NCBI GenBank assembly: GCA_037349315.1
Contig: JBAIAC010000010.1
Location: forward strand, 29,366,001-29,430,000
DNA from: Chelydra serpentina
Lineage: Eukaryota > Chordata > Testudines > Chelydridae
Length of the DNA: 64,000 nucleotides
Reading direction: 5' to 3'
Shown piece by piece: positions 1 through 11,723 of the stretch. Below the pieces are notes generated by a model, which worked only from the letters and a program-made list of their open reading frames with translations, was not told where the DNA came from and searched no databases. Position 1 is the first letter of the stretch. Each line of letters opens with the position of its first letter. The position numbers and the translations under genes were made by a program.

Positions 1-1920
1 TGATGACCGCGATGTCGCATAGGTCCCCCATGCGGGGGACGTTGGCGCCACCGTGCCTGTGCGCGATGTATATGAGCTCGTTGCTGGCTCTCTGGGGCAG
101 GGACATCCAGCTCTTGACCAGCTGCCGGATGGTGTTGTCCGCTTTGTTGAGGGGCACCTTTGCCACGGCGGAGCCTCTCAGGACAAAGGCGATGCGGGGG
201 GATCAGGAAGGTGTTGAGGGCGTTGATTTTCTGCCACGGCGCCAGCAGGGATGCGTCGATCTTGGCGGCGTCCTGCAGGATCTCCCGGATGGTGTCCTCG
301 GGGGTCTGCCGGACTCGGAAGCCCGTCGGCGTCCCGAGGTGCTGGTACGCCTGCCCCTCTGCCAGGGGGACGACGGACTTGCCCTGGACGAGGAACTCCG
401 TCGTCAGTACCGAGTCCCTCTTGCTCCCGTCGACGTGGAGGGACGCGCACTTCTTGGCATTGAAGCGGAGCCCCGTCCAGTCCGCGGCTCTCCCGATGGT
501 GTCGAGCATGCCCTGGAGCCTTTCGGGGTCGTCTGCGATCAGGACCAGGTCGTCCGCGTAGGCCAAGACGCTCACCCTCTCGTCGTGTAGGTCGAAGCCG
601 TCGGCGCTGTCGGAGATCGCCCGCAGGAGCGGTTCCATGGCGAGGTTGAAGACGATCGGGCTGAGGGGGCAGCCCTGTTTCACGCCGCTGCGGATTGGTA
701 TCTCGGCTGTCTCACCTTCTACCGAGCGGATGGTGGTGCTGCAGCCCTCGTACAGTTCCCGGATCAGGCGGAGGAAGGACTCTGGCATCCCAAACTCCTG
801 GAGCGTGTCGAAGATGTGGTGGTGGGGGATGGATCCGAAGGCGTTGGCCAGATCGAGCCACGCCATCGCGCACCGCTTCCGCGCCCTCCTGGTCGTCTGG
901 GTGACGGTCTGCAGCAGGAAGTTGTGCTCGTAGCACCCCTCTGACGGCATGAAGCCCTTCTGGGCGGGGCTGATGGCTCCCCCGGTCGTTGCCCACTCCG
1001 TGATCCTGGCTGCCAGGCAGCCGGCGTATAGTTTGTACATTGTGGAGCAGAGGGAGATGGGTTTCCAGTTGCTGGGGTCGTCTCGCTCTCCCTTCTTGTG
1101 GATCAGGACGGTCATGGCCTTCTTCCAGGAGGTGGGGGATCGGCCGAATCGCCTGCACAGGTTGAAGATGCTGGAGAGCACGAGGCAGCCGGGGTCTCGT
1201 TTCTTTAGGAGGCTGTAGGGGATGCCGTCTTTTCCAGGTGCGGTGTTCTTGGTTCTGGAGAGCCTGGTCATCACCTCTTTGGGGGTGAAGTCGGCTTCCA
1301 GGTCGACTGAGTCGGTGATGCGGGGCAGGGGGTGCAGGCACTCCGGACGCTGCGTGTCGTTCCTGGGCACGCCGCCGAACACTCCGTGGAAGTAGCTGTG
1401 GAGGCGTTCGGGCAAGATCGTGCAGTAGGACGGGGGCCCGTCTAGAACCTCTCTCATGGCCTTGAGGCGGTTTGTCCGGTATAGCTTCTGGACCCTCGAG
1501 GCCGCTGCCGGGTCGTAGCGGCGGTCGGTGTTCCTCCTGCCGACTCCCCTGTTGTTGGTGTCGCGGTGCGGGCCGGGCCGTCTGTGGGCAGGCCGGATGG
1601 TCTCTTGGTTCGGGGTTCTTTTGAAGGCAATCTCTGCGGACAGCTCGCGGGTGAGCCGGTCGATGAGCGGGTCGAATTGCGTGAAGGAGGCTGTCGCTTG
1701 GAGCTCCTCGATCCAGGCGGCCCGTCAGGGCGTGGCTGGCCTGGCTGTCGGCCGCTGGCCCTCGGGCTCCTCGGTCGGCGTGGGCAGTGGGTTTGCGGCA
1801 TGGTTGGTGGGTTGTCTTGCTTGTGGATCGGGGGACCTTTCGGTTGGGTCCTGGGGCGTAGTCGCCGGTGGGGTGATGTCGCTGTTGGTTGTTGGCGGGA
1901 GCCGGATTAAGTCCCATCTC
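1..1920 (-). mobile_element. R2/NeSL/Utopia-type non-LTR retrotransposon, reverse transcriptase region (broken, runs off left edge)
   Basis: Reading the minus strand gives a long reverse transcriptase frame. Landmarks in order are APGKDG (about 1241-1224), NWKPISLCS (about 1067-1041), KGFMPSEGC (959-933), WLDLANAFGS (860-831), SGVKQGCPLSP (689-657) and AYADDLVL (563-540). This combination is typical of the restriction-like-endonuclease LINEs (R2, NeSL, Utopia, Hero) and differs clearly from the CR1 copies here. Upstream lies a P/T-rich stretch (about 1917-1728). The copy is broken: an in-frame TGA sits at 1727-1725 and a one-base frame change lies in the G run at 196-201. The endonuclease end would lie left of the window. 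GC content falls sharply near 1920, which marks the truncated 5' junction. The exact clade is not settled. Confidence 0.8.
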
Positions 1921-3866
1921 AGAGCATGATTATCCCAGAACAAGTTAATTACCCATGTCTAATGCCATATCTAATTCCCTGAACATGTTAGCTTTTAATG
2001 ATGCTTCCAACATTTGATGGCTTTGTTTATCCAGTAGTCTCAATCTTCAGGATGTCTATTGCCTTCCCCGGGTGACAAGAACTAGGAATCAAAAACAATT
2101 AACATTCAAATGCTTGGTGCCTCTAGCACTATGAAATGAGGCACTAATCACTTGACTGTTAATTGCCTTTGAGTGTCCTCTTTGACTAGCCCACATTTCT
2201 GTAACAGTGTTCAACAGCTTCTAAACAGAGTAAGGTTGTATTGCACCTCCTGAGTAACACTTCCCCGGTCTATTTATATCTCATATTTCCCAGGCTTATT
2301 CCATGACCCTGTCTACCTTGATATTTCCAACATACCATTTATCATGTTATCTGGATGCTAATATTAATGAGTCCCTTAGTGGTATCAGCCATCTTTTGCA
2401 TGGAACAAGTTTTATTGGACCTTTTATCCAGAAGGCTTGAGCTAAATGGGGGTTGAGAGCAGGTGAGGATATAGATACATGTGTAATTGCTTTGTTTCCT
2501 TCCTTGATGTATTTATCTGCCAGCAGTGGGCAAGAATTTTAACTTACCAGAATACAAACAATAAAAAATACTGTAGCACCACAACATGCAAGTCAACATA
2601 GTTCCTGGCTAGTCAGAGTAGAAAACCAGTTTTATTGTATCCAGCTAGGATTCAAATCTCTTCAAGAGTTAATGAGGCCATAAATTAGTTTTTCAAGTTC
2701 TCTGCAGGAGAATTCTGTAGAGCTTGTGTATCACTACTGACCAGTTTCCAGCATCCTATGACAGTCTTCTGACCTGAATTAGTATTAAGAGTCCCTTGGT
2801 CATCTTGGTATACAGATATGGGAAAGAAGGTATGAATAGGGAGGGGAGTCTAGAATGCTGGAAGTCACCCTCTGAATTTGATTGATTACAGCTAAGTAAA
2901 TTTGGTTTTTGAGTGTCTTATACCAAGGCTGTGATGATGGAGATAAAAAGTTTTAGAGTTAACCTTAGCATTTTTGGTTTGCCCCTCGATATTGCTGATT
3001 CCTTTCGACTGAGGATCATATGTCTATGTCAAAAACATTCTAAGGATTTAGGTGAAGGTTGGGGAGAAGTTAAATTAATTGGGTGCCCTTGGGTGTACAG
3101 GAAAGTAATTCTACAGGCTTGTACTGGAGACTGTGCATATCTACCAACTTTTTAAATGGTTTTGTAAGAGGCAATTATCAGAAACACTGGAGACTTGGGG
3201 CTAGTAGGCCCATTCTGGTGAATTTTAGCATTTGCACGGCACTATATAAACAACATCTATTCATCACAAGACTCCTGAGAAAATATTTATTTCTTCAATT
3301 TTTTAAAAATACAACTATAGCTACCCATCCAGTGTTCTGGGCTCTTACCCTACACATTAAAAACAACACCAAAAAAACCCCCAAAAAACAAAAAAAAACC
3401 CCACAAGATAAAACAAGTATCTTTATATCCATTTTGGCAATTAGGTAAAATAGAGCAGAGGAGTTAAATGACTTTAACAGAGTCACAGAACTCACACATT
3501 ATGCAAATCATACAGTAACACATACATACTACTAATGCAAGCAGTAAGACACAGCCATCCATGCATTTCTGGGCAATTACTATACTTCTTGGGCATCATT
3601 ATGAGTCAGTAGGCAAGGTATTAATAATACTAAGCACTTACTCATGCTGTAATTCACATAATGTCATGTTTGATCATATAATCACCATGATATCCCTATA
3701 TGGAAGACAGGATCGAGTGACTGTACCCATGTGTAACAATCAGGGTTCTGACACACCAAGGAGAAAATGGGGGAACCCCAAAGAATAAGCAATTGAATCA
3801 ACTGTTTGTATATAGTGTTACTGTGTATAAAAAATGTCAAGTAAGATCTTTTATAAAAGCTTATAA
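1921..3866. other. AT-rich intergenic sequence, no gene seen
   Basis: No open frame with protein-like composition, no RNA gene and no clear repeat boundary was found. An A/C-rich simple stretch lies at about 3357-3405. Confidence 0.6.
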
Positions 3867-5047
3867 TCATAGAATCATAGAATCATAGAATCTCAGGGTT
3901 GGAAGGGACCTCAGGAGGTCATCTAGTCCAACCCCCTGCTCAAAGCAGGACCAACCCCAACTAGATCATCCCAGCCAGGGCTTTGTCAAGCCTGACCTTA
4001 AAAACCTCTAAGGAAGGAGATTCCACCACCTCCCTAGGTAACCCATTCCAGTGCTTCACCACCCTACTAGTGAAAAAGTTTTTCCTAATATCCAACCTAA
4101 ACCTCCCCCTCTGCAACTTGAGACCATTACTCCTTGTTCTGTCATCTTCTACCACTGAGAACAGTCTAGATCCATCCTCTTTGGAACCCCCTTTTAGGTA
4201 GTTGAAAGCAGCTATCAAATCCCCCCTCACTCTTCTCTTCTGCAGGCTAAACAATCTCAGTTCCCTCAGCCTCTCCTCATAAGTCATGTGCTCCAGCCCC
4301 CTAATCATTTTTGTTGCCCTCCGTTGGACTCTTTCCAATTTATCCACATCCTTCTTGTAGTGTGGGGCCCAAAACTGGACACAGTACTCCAAATGAGGCC
4401 TCACCAGTGCCGAATAGAGGGGAATAATCACATCCCTCGATCTGCTGGAAATGCCCCTACTTATACAGCCCAAAATGCCGTTAGCCTTCTTGGCAACAAG
4501 GGCACACTGTTGACTCATATTCAGCTTTTCGTCCACTGTAACCCCTAGGTCCTTTTCTGCAGAACTGCTGCCCAGCCATTCGGTCCCTAGTCTGTAGCAG
4601 TGCATGGGATTCTTCCGTCCTAAGTGCAGGACTCTGCACTTGTCCTTGTTGAACCTCATCAGATTTCTTTTGGCCCAATCCTCTAATTTGTCTAGGTCCC
4701 TCTGTATCCTATCCCTACCCTCCAGCGTATCAACCACTCCTCCCAGTTTAGTGTCATCTGCAAACTTGCTAAGGGTGCAGTCCACACCATCCTCCAGGTC
4801 GTTGATGAAGATATTGAACAAAACCGGCCCCAGCACCGACCCTTGGGGCACTCCACTTGATACCGGCTGCCAACTAGACATGGAGCCATTGATCACTACC
4901 CGTTGAGCACGACCATCCAGCCAGTTTTCTATCCACCTTACCGTCCATTCATCCAGCCCATACTTCTTTAACTTGCTGGCAAGAACGCTGTGCGAGACTG
5001 TATCAAAAGCTTTGCTAAAGTCAAGAAATAGCACATCCACTGCTTTC
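3867..5047 (-). mobile_element. Young CR1 LINE, 5'-truncated
   Basis: The 3' end on the minus strand carries three copies of the 8-bp CR1 tail (TCATAGAA as read on the plus strand, about 3867-3890). The body matches the CR1 at 54.9-56.15 kb almost base for base, in the opposite orientation. Homology to that copy stops at about 5047, where this copy is truncated. 5' truncation is usual for CR1. No target-site duplication was found, as is typical for this clade. Confidence 0.95.
3961..5040 (-). pseudogene. CR1 ORF2 fragment: C-terminal reverse transcriptase, 359 codons
   Basis: This open frame covers the second half of a CR1 reverse transcriptase and the C-terminal region. Visible motifs are [11 protein letters not shown] near residues 5-15, [11 protein letters not shown] at 62-72 and the catalytic FADD box at 93-96. 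CR1 ORF2 proteins are normally about 900-1000 residues, so the endonuclease and the N-terminal RT are missing. The first Met is only an internal residue left by the truncation. The frame is uninterrupted, which points to recent insertion. It differs from the 54.9 kb copy by four residues over the shared length (V/I, E/K, R/G, L/I). It is not expected to make a working protein. Confidence 0.93.
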
Positions 5048-5299
5048 CTAATGTCCTGAATTCAATGGTCATTAGGATATACACACACAGGATATTGTTA
5101 TAAATGTATGCATTATGTGTAGAAAATTGTAATTGTAACTACAGTACATCTAGAACCTCATCTCACAGCAGTGTGGTGAGGAAATCAGGCAGGGAGGACA
5201 TCTCCCAGGCCAGGTGTTTATACAAAACCAGCTCCAAGCACCTACATTGTCCAGCCAGTAAGAAACATTATGGGAAAACACAAACAATTTGAAACCTGA

Positions 5300-5990
5300 A
5301 AAGAAAATCCCAGTCTGGGAAACCCCCCCTGCTCTGTGTCACCATGAATTACCACACTCTGAGAAAAAGGGAAGGGGGAGAGAAAGAACTGAAAACCCTG
5401 CTAAAAGGGATGGGATTTGAAATGAAGGCTATCCAGAAACTGAGGACCAGAAAGTGGGATCCTGTCTGAGAAGCACTGGATCCCCTCTAGGACCAAGGGC
5501 ATACTGGGAAACTGTTCTGAGGCAATAGGTAACTTGTATTAGAAAAGGGAATATAGAAGTGTAAAGCCTGAGATTACATCTTTATTTTCTGTGTAACTCG
5601 GATGCATTTGCTTTTCCTTACGATTTCATCTTTGAATCCAAGGATTTTTCTATTAAATACACTTTTTCTTTATTTTTACCCCAAGCAGGTCTCTATTGTG
5701 TAAACTGTGTGGAGTGTGTGTGCGCCAAAGTGAGCTAATAATTGGGGGCAGGTTTCTCATCTTTGAAGGTGATGAACCAGAGGGGAAAATTCCAAGTGTC
5801 TGATAGTTGTCAACTCAGGGAGATGGATGGGGGGAGGGGGGGGGAGAAGAGGGGGAAAGAGAAAGAACTCGGACCAAAAGGGATTGTTGAGGTCACCATG
5901 CAAGAAGTAATGAGGCTGGTGGAAGCCAGAGTGGGATAAGCTGGCTACTGGTGTCAGAGCACTGAACCGTAGCAGCACGGTATTAAGATA
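5300..5990 (+). repeat. Possible retroelement-derived repeat, class not assigned
   Basis: The segment has a T-rich stretch, then a purine-rich block at about 5820-5870 and a short open frame (5742-5939). Its composition resembles interspersed retroelement debris more than unique sequence. No terminal repeats, tail or duplicated target was found, so class and limits are uncertain. Confidence 0.3.
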
Positions 5991-8802
5991 CCCAAAGTTA
6001 CAAGGCAGATGTGACAGAAACCTTTATTGGTCTGGGTGATCCCCCAAACATCACAGCACATAAGTACAATATGATCATGGAAATTATATTTATTTCATAA
6101 TAAACAAGCAAGAGGACATGAAACCTACGTCGGAGTAGTAACATGAGGTTCAGTGGTTACCAGTCAGATAAACCCATTTATACTGAGAATTCTAAAGATA
6201 GACAATACTGAACAGTCCAAGCTCATAGACCATACATCCTGGTGTAATGAGTAAGTTTATGAAGATAAGAGTGGAGGAAATTTTTAAGTTTCAAAAAAAT
6301 CAACACAGAATTTAGAATACACATATTGGAATATCATGGGTGGGGGCAATGTGGAGGTTTGCATTCTCATATAGTTATGCTGCTGATAAAACAGCATTTT
6401 TAAACACTATCTCCAACCAACATATTGTGTTACAACAGATTATTGTTCAATATCATTATTAATCGAATCTAAAGTAGTGCTTTGATACAGTTAGGGCCCA
6501 ATTTTGGGGTTTATTGCAACCTCAACAGCAGCTCAAAAGCTATAAAGGGTTCAAAAAGCCAGCTTAACTGGCCCCGGGAAATACCCCCAGCAGTTATACC
6601 TACACCCTGCAAACTCAGCCCAGGGACATGCCAATAGTTGGAATGCTTTGTACTGATTATTCTGTAGTGCACACCAATCCATGGCAGGGACTGGATCAGC
6701 CCCTGTGAATCCTGGAAGTGAAAATCCACTTTTGCAATGCTAGCCTTCCCTTCCCACCCTATCCCTTTCTACACACACGCTATTACACTTGGAGAGAGAG
6801 CACAAATCCTGACCTTTAGTCTATAGCTGCAAAATATTGACAAGCATTCCACTCCAAATACAGAAAATGTAACCACTCTTGCTTTGTGCCACTGGGTCCA
6901 ATTCTGCACTTCTTCCCAAGGCAAGCCCCTGACTAAAATTAATGGAAATCATGCTTGAGAGACCAGGAGTGGGTCCATAATAAATTGCTCTTTTTCTGTG
7001 GCAGGATCATGTTGTCCCTATCTCATTTGTGTCTACAATGCATATATACTCTTCTAGAGTAGCTATTTTTGGAGAAGTAAACTGAAACTAATTTGAAGCA
7101 GAGGGTCGATCTTGCACTCTAGTTCATTTCAGTCCAGCCATGTGCAAGACCCATAGTCCCCCTCCCTCCACCCTCCCCCAGCTTGCAATTTGAGTTAAAA
7201 CGGAAAGCCACCGCCATGAGGAAGTTAACCTCTACATCTTCTTGTACATTTAAAGCAGTAGCTTGTAATCTGCCTTGGCCACTTGTCATATAAAGGCAAA
7301 TCAAAGATTAAAATCAGCAGCACTGATTAATGAGATCATCCTGCACAAGAAAGATTTCCCTAAACAGAGGGAGGAATGTATTCTCTGTTATACTCCTGGG
7401 ACACCAGCAGTGTTGACAATGGTACAAAAGCATAACTAGGAATAATATGGCATATGGCGCTTAGAGTATCCTTTCCTGATCAAGCATATATAACCTCACA
7501 AGGTGTTTTTCTTGTTTGTGTTTAAACTTCTAATACATAACTGCAGCCACCACAAGTCAGTATCATAAAAGGCTCTGCAGTGCTGATGTTGTTAAATCTA
7601 TTAGCAGTAACTGATCTATGGATAATGAGGTGCTGATTTGTAGAAGTATATGGGGCTGCCATAGGTAATTTGTTTCTTTCCAATAGATTCTAGAGGGTAG
7701 TTTGGGTACTTTCCTGTTCTAGATTTGTATGAAAGACTTAGCAAGGAGGCAGGGGCTGAAGTGTTTTCAGAATGATGGCAACATTTATCAGCTTTATCTC
7801 CAGCCTGGAGAGTGTAGTTGAGTGTCTCTTGTGGTTCAGGTGAGATTGAGGAATGGATAACAGTGAGCTGGTTCAGACCTGAGCCAGATAAGACTCAGAT
7901 GATTATGGTGGATGGGGGCAGTAACCATTAGATCTGCTTTCATCCAGGGAGGCCATGTGTCTGTTACAATAAGTTCACAAACTGGTCAGATTTCCAGATG
8001 ATTTCAGACAATCAAATACCATCAGTGACCAGGGCTACCTTCCCCCCATTTGTGTGTGGTCTCAGTTTGCAAACTTTTCTCTCAAATACAAATATTCAGT
8101 GGAACAATCAAATACTCAGTGGTAGTGATAGAGATGGCTGGAATCATCCTGCAAACTTTTTTTTTTTAAATAAAAAGTCAAAATAAGTTTGGCAATTGCA
8201 AACAAAAATATTTTAATTTTTGGGGCAACAATTTTCAATTAAAAAAAAAAGTTGAGGAAAACAGACACTGCATTTTTTTTAATAGTTGAAAATGTTTCTG
8301 TTGGAAAGTTGTAGTGAACATAAGCATGTAAGTTACCAGGCTGCCACTCTATTACTCTGTACCCTGGTACAGAACATGGCTTTAAATCTCCCATTAGATC
8401 CTGCCTGCAGTGTGGAACCCTATTCGTGCTGCGCCAACAGCACAAACCCACGGGAAATTCCTCTTGCTCTCTTCGCCCTGCCTCCCCTTCATTCTGAGTC
8501 AGGTACAACACATGTGCCGGTCTATACTATAGTTGTAATGTATTATAGTACTGTCCCCTCACCACTCCCCACACACTATTTTTGCCTCAAACATGCAAAG
8601 AAACTACTACAATAATGCAATTAGTGACTTTGACTAATGTTAAATTAGTGTTACATTTCTGTCAAATAGAGGTCCTCTCCTCACATTCTGCCCCCCAGAC
8701 ACATATAGGTCTAGACTTCCCAGCACTATAAACTGTTATTTTTATTAGTTACCATTAAAACTATGGCAGTAAACCTAACCAAATTACATGGTTAGCCTTC
8801 AT
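5991..8802. other. Intergenic sequence without recognisable gene
   Basis: Mostly unique AT-rich sequence. Only short chance frames occur on both strands. Short A/T runs lie near 8155-8280. No gene or RNA is supported. Confidence 0.55.
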
Positions 8803-8984
8803 GAGGGGGGAGGGATAGCTCAGTGGTTTGAACATTGGCCTGCTAAACCCAGGGTTGTGAGTTCAATCCATGAGGGGGCCGTTTAGGGATCGTGGGCAAA
8901 AATTGGGGATTGGTCCTGCTTTGAGCAGGGGGTTGGACCAGATGACCTTCTAAGGTCCCTTCCAACCCTGCTATTCTATGATAT
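8803..8984 (+). mobile_element. tRNA-derived SINE with CR1 tail (tortoise/Cry type)
   Basis: The head is tRNA-like, with a pol III A box TAGCTCAGTGG at 8816-8826 and a B box GTTCAATCC at 8861-8869. The tail at about 8909-8982 matches the 3' end of the young CR1 copies here (compare 56058-56135), including the terminal ATTCTATGAT. A tRNA head fused to a CR1 tail is the known design of cryptodire turtle pol III SINEs, which borrow the CR1 machinery. This is one of the best organism markers in the window. Confidence 0.9.
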
Positions 8985-10300
8985 GGCATGTGATTTTGTA
9001 TACTATTGTGCTGCAGTTATTTGCAATGATCAGAAGCTACTATTATCACAGAAAATAATCTGAAACATTAGGCACATTATCCTCGAGAATATGTTGTGTC
9101 TCACCCTTCTAGTCGTAATAGAAACCTGACCCTAACAACACTTGTTACCCTACCGTTTTGGACTAAAGGGAAAAAAACAAAAAATGGAGACCAGCTGGCT
9201 AAATCCATTGTTTAGTTCATAAACACACCTGCCATATTTAACTGGTCACTCAATAGTCTGTGAGCAGTAGCTAAGCCTCTCAAGCCTTAAGCAGAAGAAA
9301 AGTAACAATTATTCATGGGTGGAGGGCACCATAAGAAAGAGTAACTAAAGGCTCAGCCTCAGCTTCTCAATCTGCAAAATAAGAATGCTGTTTTACCGAT
9401 CATACAGGAGCATCACAATTGCACAGCCCTTTGAAAAAAATTAAAGTGCTAAGTAAGAGTATTATCAGAAAATCATGCCATAGTTTAAGTTCTCCTCAAA
9501 TTGTGCGGCCTTGTATAAAAACCACTGATTTTCCTTATTCAGTGACTGAACACTTAAAAAAAGAAATCTTCACAATTTTAATTCTTACTCTCACAATTTA
9601 AGAGTAGGAACAGGAAGTTTAAATTATCATTTTCAGGCCAATGCCAGTCCTCTGGTCACTTCCTGCCCTACTAACATACCGCTTGTATTACAAAAGGCCA
9701 TCTCAGGTATATGGAGGTACTTGTTCATTTTAGCAGGAATGTCAATTCCAGTCAGTTAGTAGGAAGAGCCAGAGAAAGGAAACTTGTTCAGTCAGTTAAT
9801 CATGGGTCATTCTGGGGTGGCTAAGGAAAGAGCAAAATGACTTTTATATTCTGGATCTAAAGGCAAATACACATATTAGCTGGGAACTGTTAATGAAGCT
9901 AGCATTTGTTAGATTACCTAGACTGGAGGAGTAGGGAGATCCTGATTACGATCTTCTTAGTGACAGGATTAAGAAATTACAGCTGAATACATTTTTTTAA
10001 AAAAGGATTTAAAATAGCTTTCAGCCAGATTTCATAAATTCACCTTTCACCTCCTAAACCTGGTACTTTCTTGAAAAACAGACACACGGCATCTCTTTTC
10101 CCTGAGATTTCTAAAAAAATAAAGACGCAAAAAGACTATTTCAAAGCATACCCAGGCTCAGAACACTAGCTCGTTACTGCATCTCTCTTTTGCTCCTGTT
10201 TGAAAGGGCCCAATGTACTTTACCTGGGGCTCACGCACGTCTCCGGCGAGATGGAAAGGAGTTAGTTCCTAGGTTTCCCTGGAGGTTTCCAAATGTGGCA
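8985..10300. other. Intergenic sequence with a possible MIR fragment
   Basis: No gene seen. At about 9350-9465 a MIR-like stretch (CCTCAGCTTCTCAATCTGC, then AAAGTGCTAAGTAAGAG) can be recognised. The rest appears unique. Confidence 0.45.
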
Positions 10301-10429
10301 CAAATTATTTGAAGGGAACCTGAACTTTTCTAGTTTCTTACTGGTTGATGAGCTTCCAATTAAAGCAACCATCCGTTCCTTATTACGAAAGGGAAACACT
10401 ACGACACAGGCGCCCCAAGTCCCCTTCCT

Positions 10430-11110
10430 AGCCCGGTCGGCGGATCGTTCCCGCAGTCCCCTGCCACCCCTCCCGCCCGTCTCCAGCAGGTACCGCATCG
10501 GCCTCTTCGGCAAAGTTCAGATGCTACAAATTCCCCCGAAGCGAGCGGCGGGCGGCTCGGCTCACGCCCACCCCACCCAGCCGAGAGAGGAGCGCGGAGG
10601 CGGTGAGAGGAGACGGGAGGAAGACTCCGGCTCCCACGAGCAGCCGGACGAGCGAGCGGGCTTTAGAGCCGAGAGGGGGGTCGCACGCCGCCAAACCCTC
10701 CATCCCCAGAGGGGCCCCGGCAGCCCTCGGCGGCGGGAGGCGCGCTCTGCCCAAGCCGCAAGGCAAAGGGCCCCGGCGGAACTCACCGCTCCAGGAAGAT
10801 GGGCGAGAGGCTGAGTCCCAGCTGCTTGCTCCACCCGCGTCCTCCGGCAGAAACGTGCCGCTTCCTCGAGGGAGCCTGTCAAGCCGGGCTGGGCGCAGGG
10901 AGTTTCCCCGGCCCCTCGAGCGCCCCGCCCGGGCTCCTCCCCCGTCCGGGCCCATTGGCCGCAGTTCGAGGCTGCGGCCGTGAGCGGCCGCGGGATGCTG
11001 CGCTGCGGGGCGCTGGGGGCGGCGAAGGGGGTTTTCAGAGCCTGGGAGCGAGCGGGGGAAGGGGTCTCCAAGTGGCTGCCTCGGCATGGACATGGGGGGA
11101 GGGGGCAGAG
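10430..11110 (-). promoter_or_regulatory. STX11: CpG-island promoter, putative STX11 (minus strand)
   Basis: A GC- and CpG-rich island contrasts sharply with AT-rich flanks. On the minus strand a CCAAT box lies at 10958-10954 and a GC box near 10930. Further downstream in that direction is a strong splice donor, GAGCG|GTGAGT, with the cut between 10787 and 10786. The order CCAAT, exon, donor makes sense only for leftward transcription. Known synteny places STX11 next to SF3B5 and transcribed divergently from it, and human STX11 has a non-coding first exon with its coding sequence in one distant exon. The coding exon is not in the window. Gene identity is inference; the promoter and donor are seen. 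The open frames across the island are composition artefacts. Confidence 0.55.
10787..10880 (-). other. STX11: Putative non-coding first exon of STX11
   Basis: The exon end at 10787 is set by the donor GCG|GTGAGT read on the minus strand (ACTCAC at 10781-10786 on the plus strand). The start is only estimated from the CCAAT box at 10954-10958, assuming initiation some 70 bases downstream. No coding sequence is assigned. Confidence 0.35.
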
Positions 11111-11321
11111 GTGCGCGGGGCTCTCTCAGGGTCTGCTGCGAGACCCGTGGAGGATTTGGGGAGAGACTGGTACAGTCCCCTCCTACTCCCCCCCCCCCCC
11201 GCCCCCCAGGCCTGCTTCTGGGGAGAGGTTGACGGTGGGTCACTTCCGAGAACAGGCTGAGGGGGTTCCCCAGCTGCTAGGAAGTGTGGGTGGCTCTGGT
11301 TGTAGCCAGCAGCTGAGCTAG

Positions 11322-11343
11322 GCCTGGCCTGGCCTGGCCTGGC
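11322..11343. repeat. Short (GGCCT)n tandem repeat
   Basis: Four to five copies of a GGCCT pentamer occur just beyond the left CpG island. Confidence 0.8.
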
Positions 11344-11723
11344 TGCTCCTTGCTACCCCCTTCCTGGTGCTCTGGTTCAGAAGGGGCCTTTTGCCAGCTG
11401 TGCCCAGATGAGTGCTGCCGCCCAGTGCACAGGTGCAGGGGGTCAGCACAACCTCACTTAAGTGTCCCTTTTAACTCTGTGCTAGTGCAGCTAGAGCAGG
11501 TGGGGGAGCTACATAAGGGGGTGCGGAGGGCATGGGGGAGGGGAATGAAAGGGGAGGAGATAATTGAGAATGAAGTATCAGAGCAGAGAAGCAGCAGGGT
11601 GAGTGGGGGGAGGGATGAAGGAGTGAGGGGGTGAAGAGTAAAGTTACGGGCAGGGTAGAGGAACAGGAATTCCTGGGGATCTGAGTAGGAGGGGGGATGG
11701 ACCAGAGCATGAGATATCGAGAG

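Noticed and set aside
3..590. 195-codon plus-strand open frame
   Set aside because: It is antisense to the R2/NeSL-like RT frame and has no motif of its own.
712..1917. 401-codon minus-strand open frame
   Set aside because: Out of frame with the reverse transcriptase. Its P/H/R-rich product is a shadow of the GC-rich LINE.
4292..4700. Plus-strand frames across the CR1 copy
   Set aside because: Antisense shadows of ORF2; the mirror-image frames recur at 55.1-55.7 kb in the inverted copy.
8816..8869. A functional tRNA gene
   Set aside because: A and B boxes are present, but no cloverleaf closes and the sequence continues into a CR1 tail, so it is a SINE.
10293..11260. Several 100-240-codon frames on both strands
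   Set aside because: All lie in the CpG island, overlap each other and show only R/P/G-rich composition. The splice donor and CCAAT box suggest a promoter instead.
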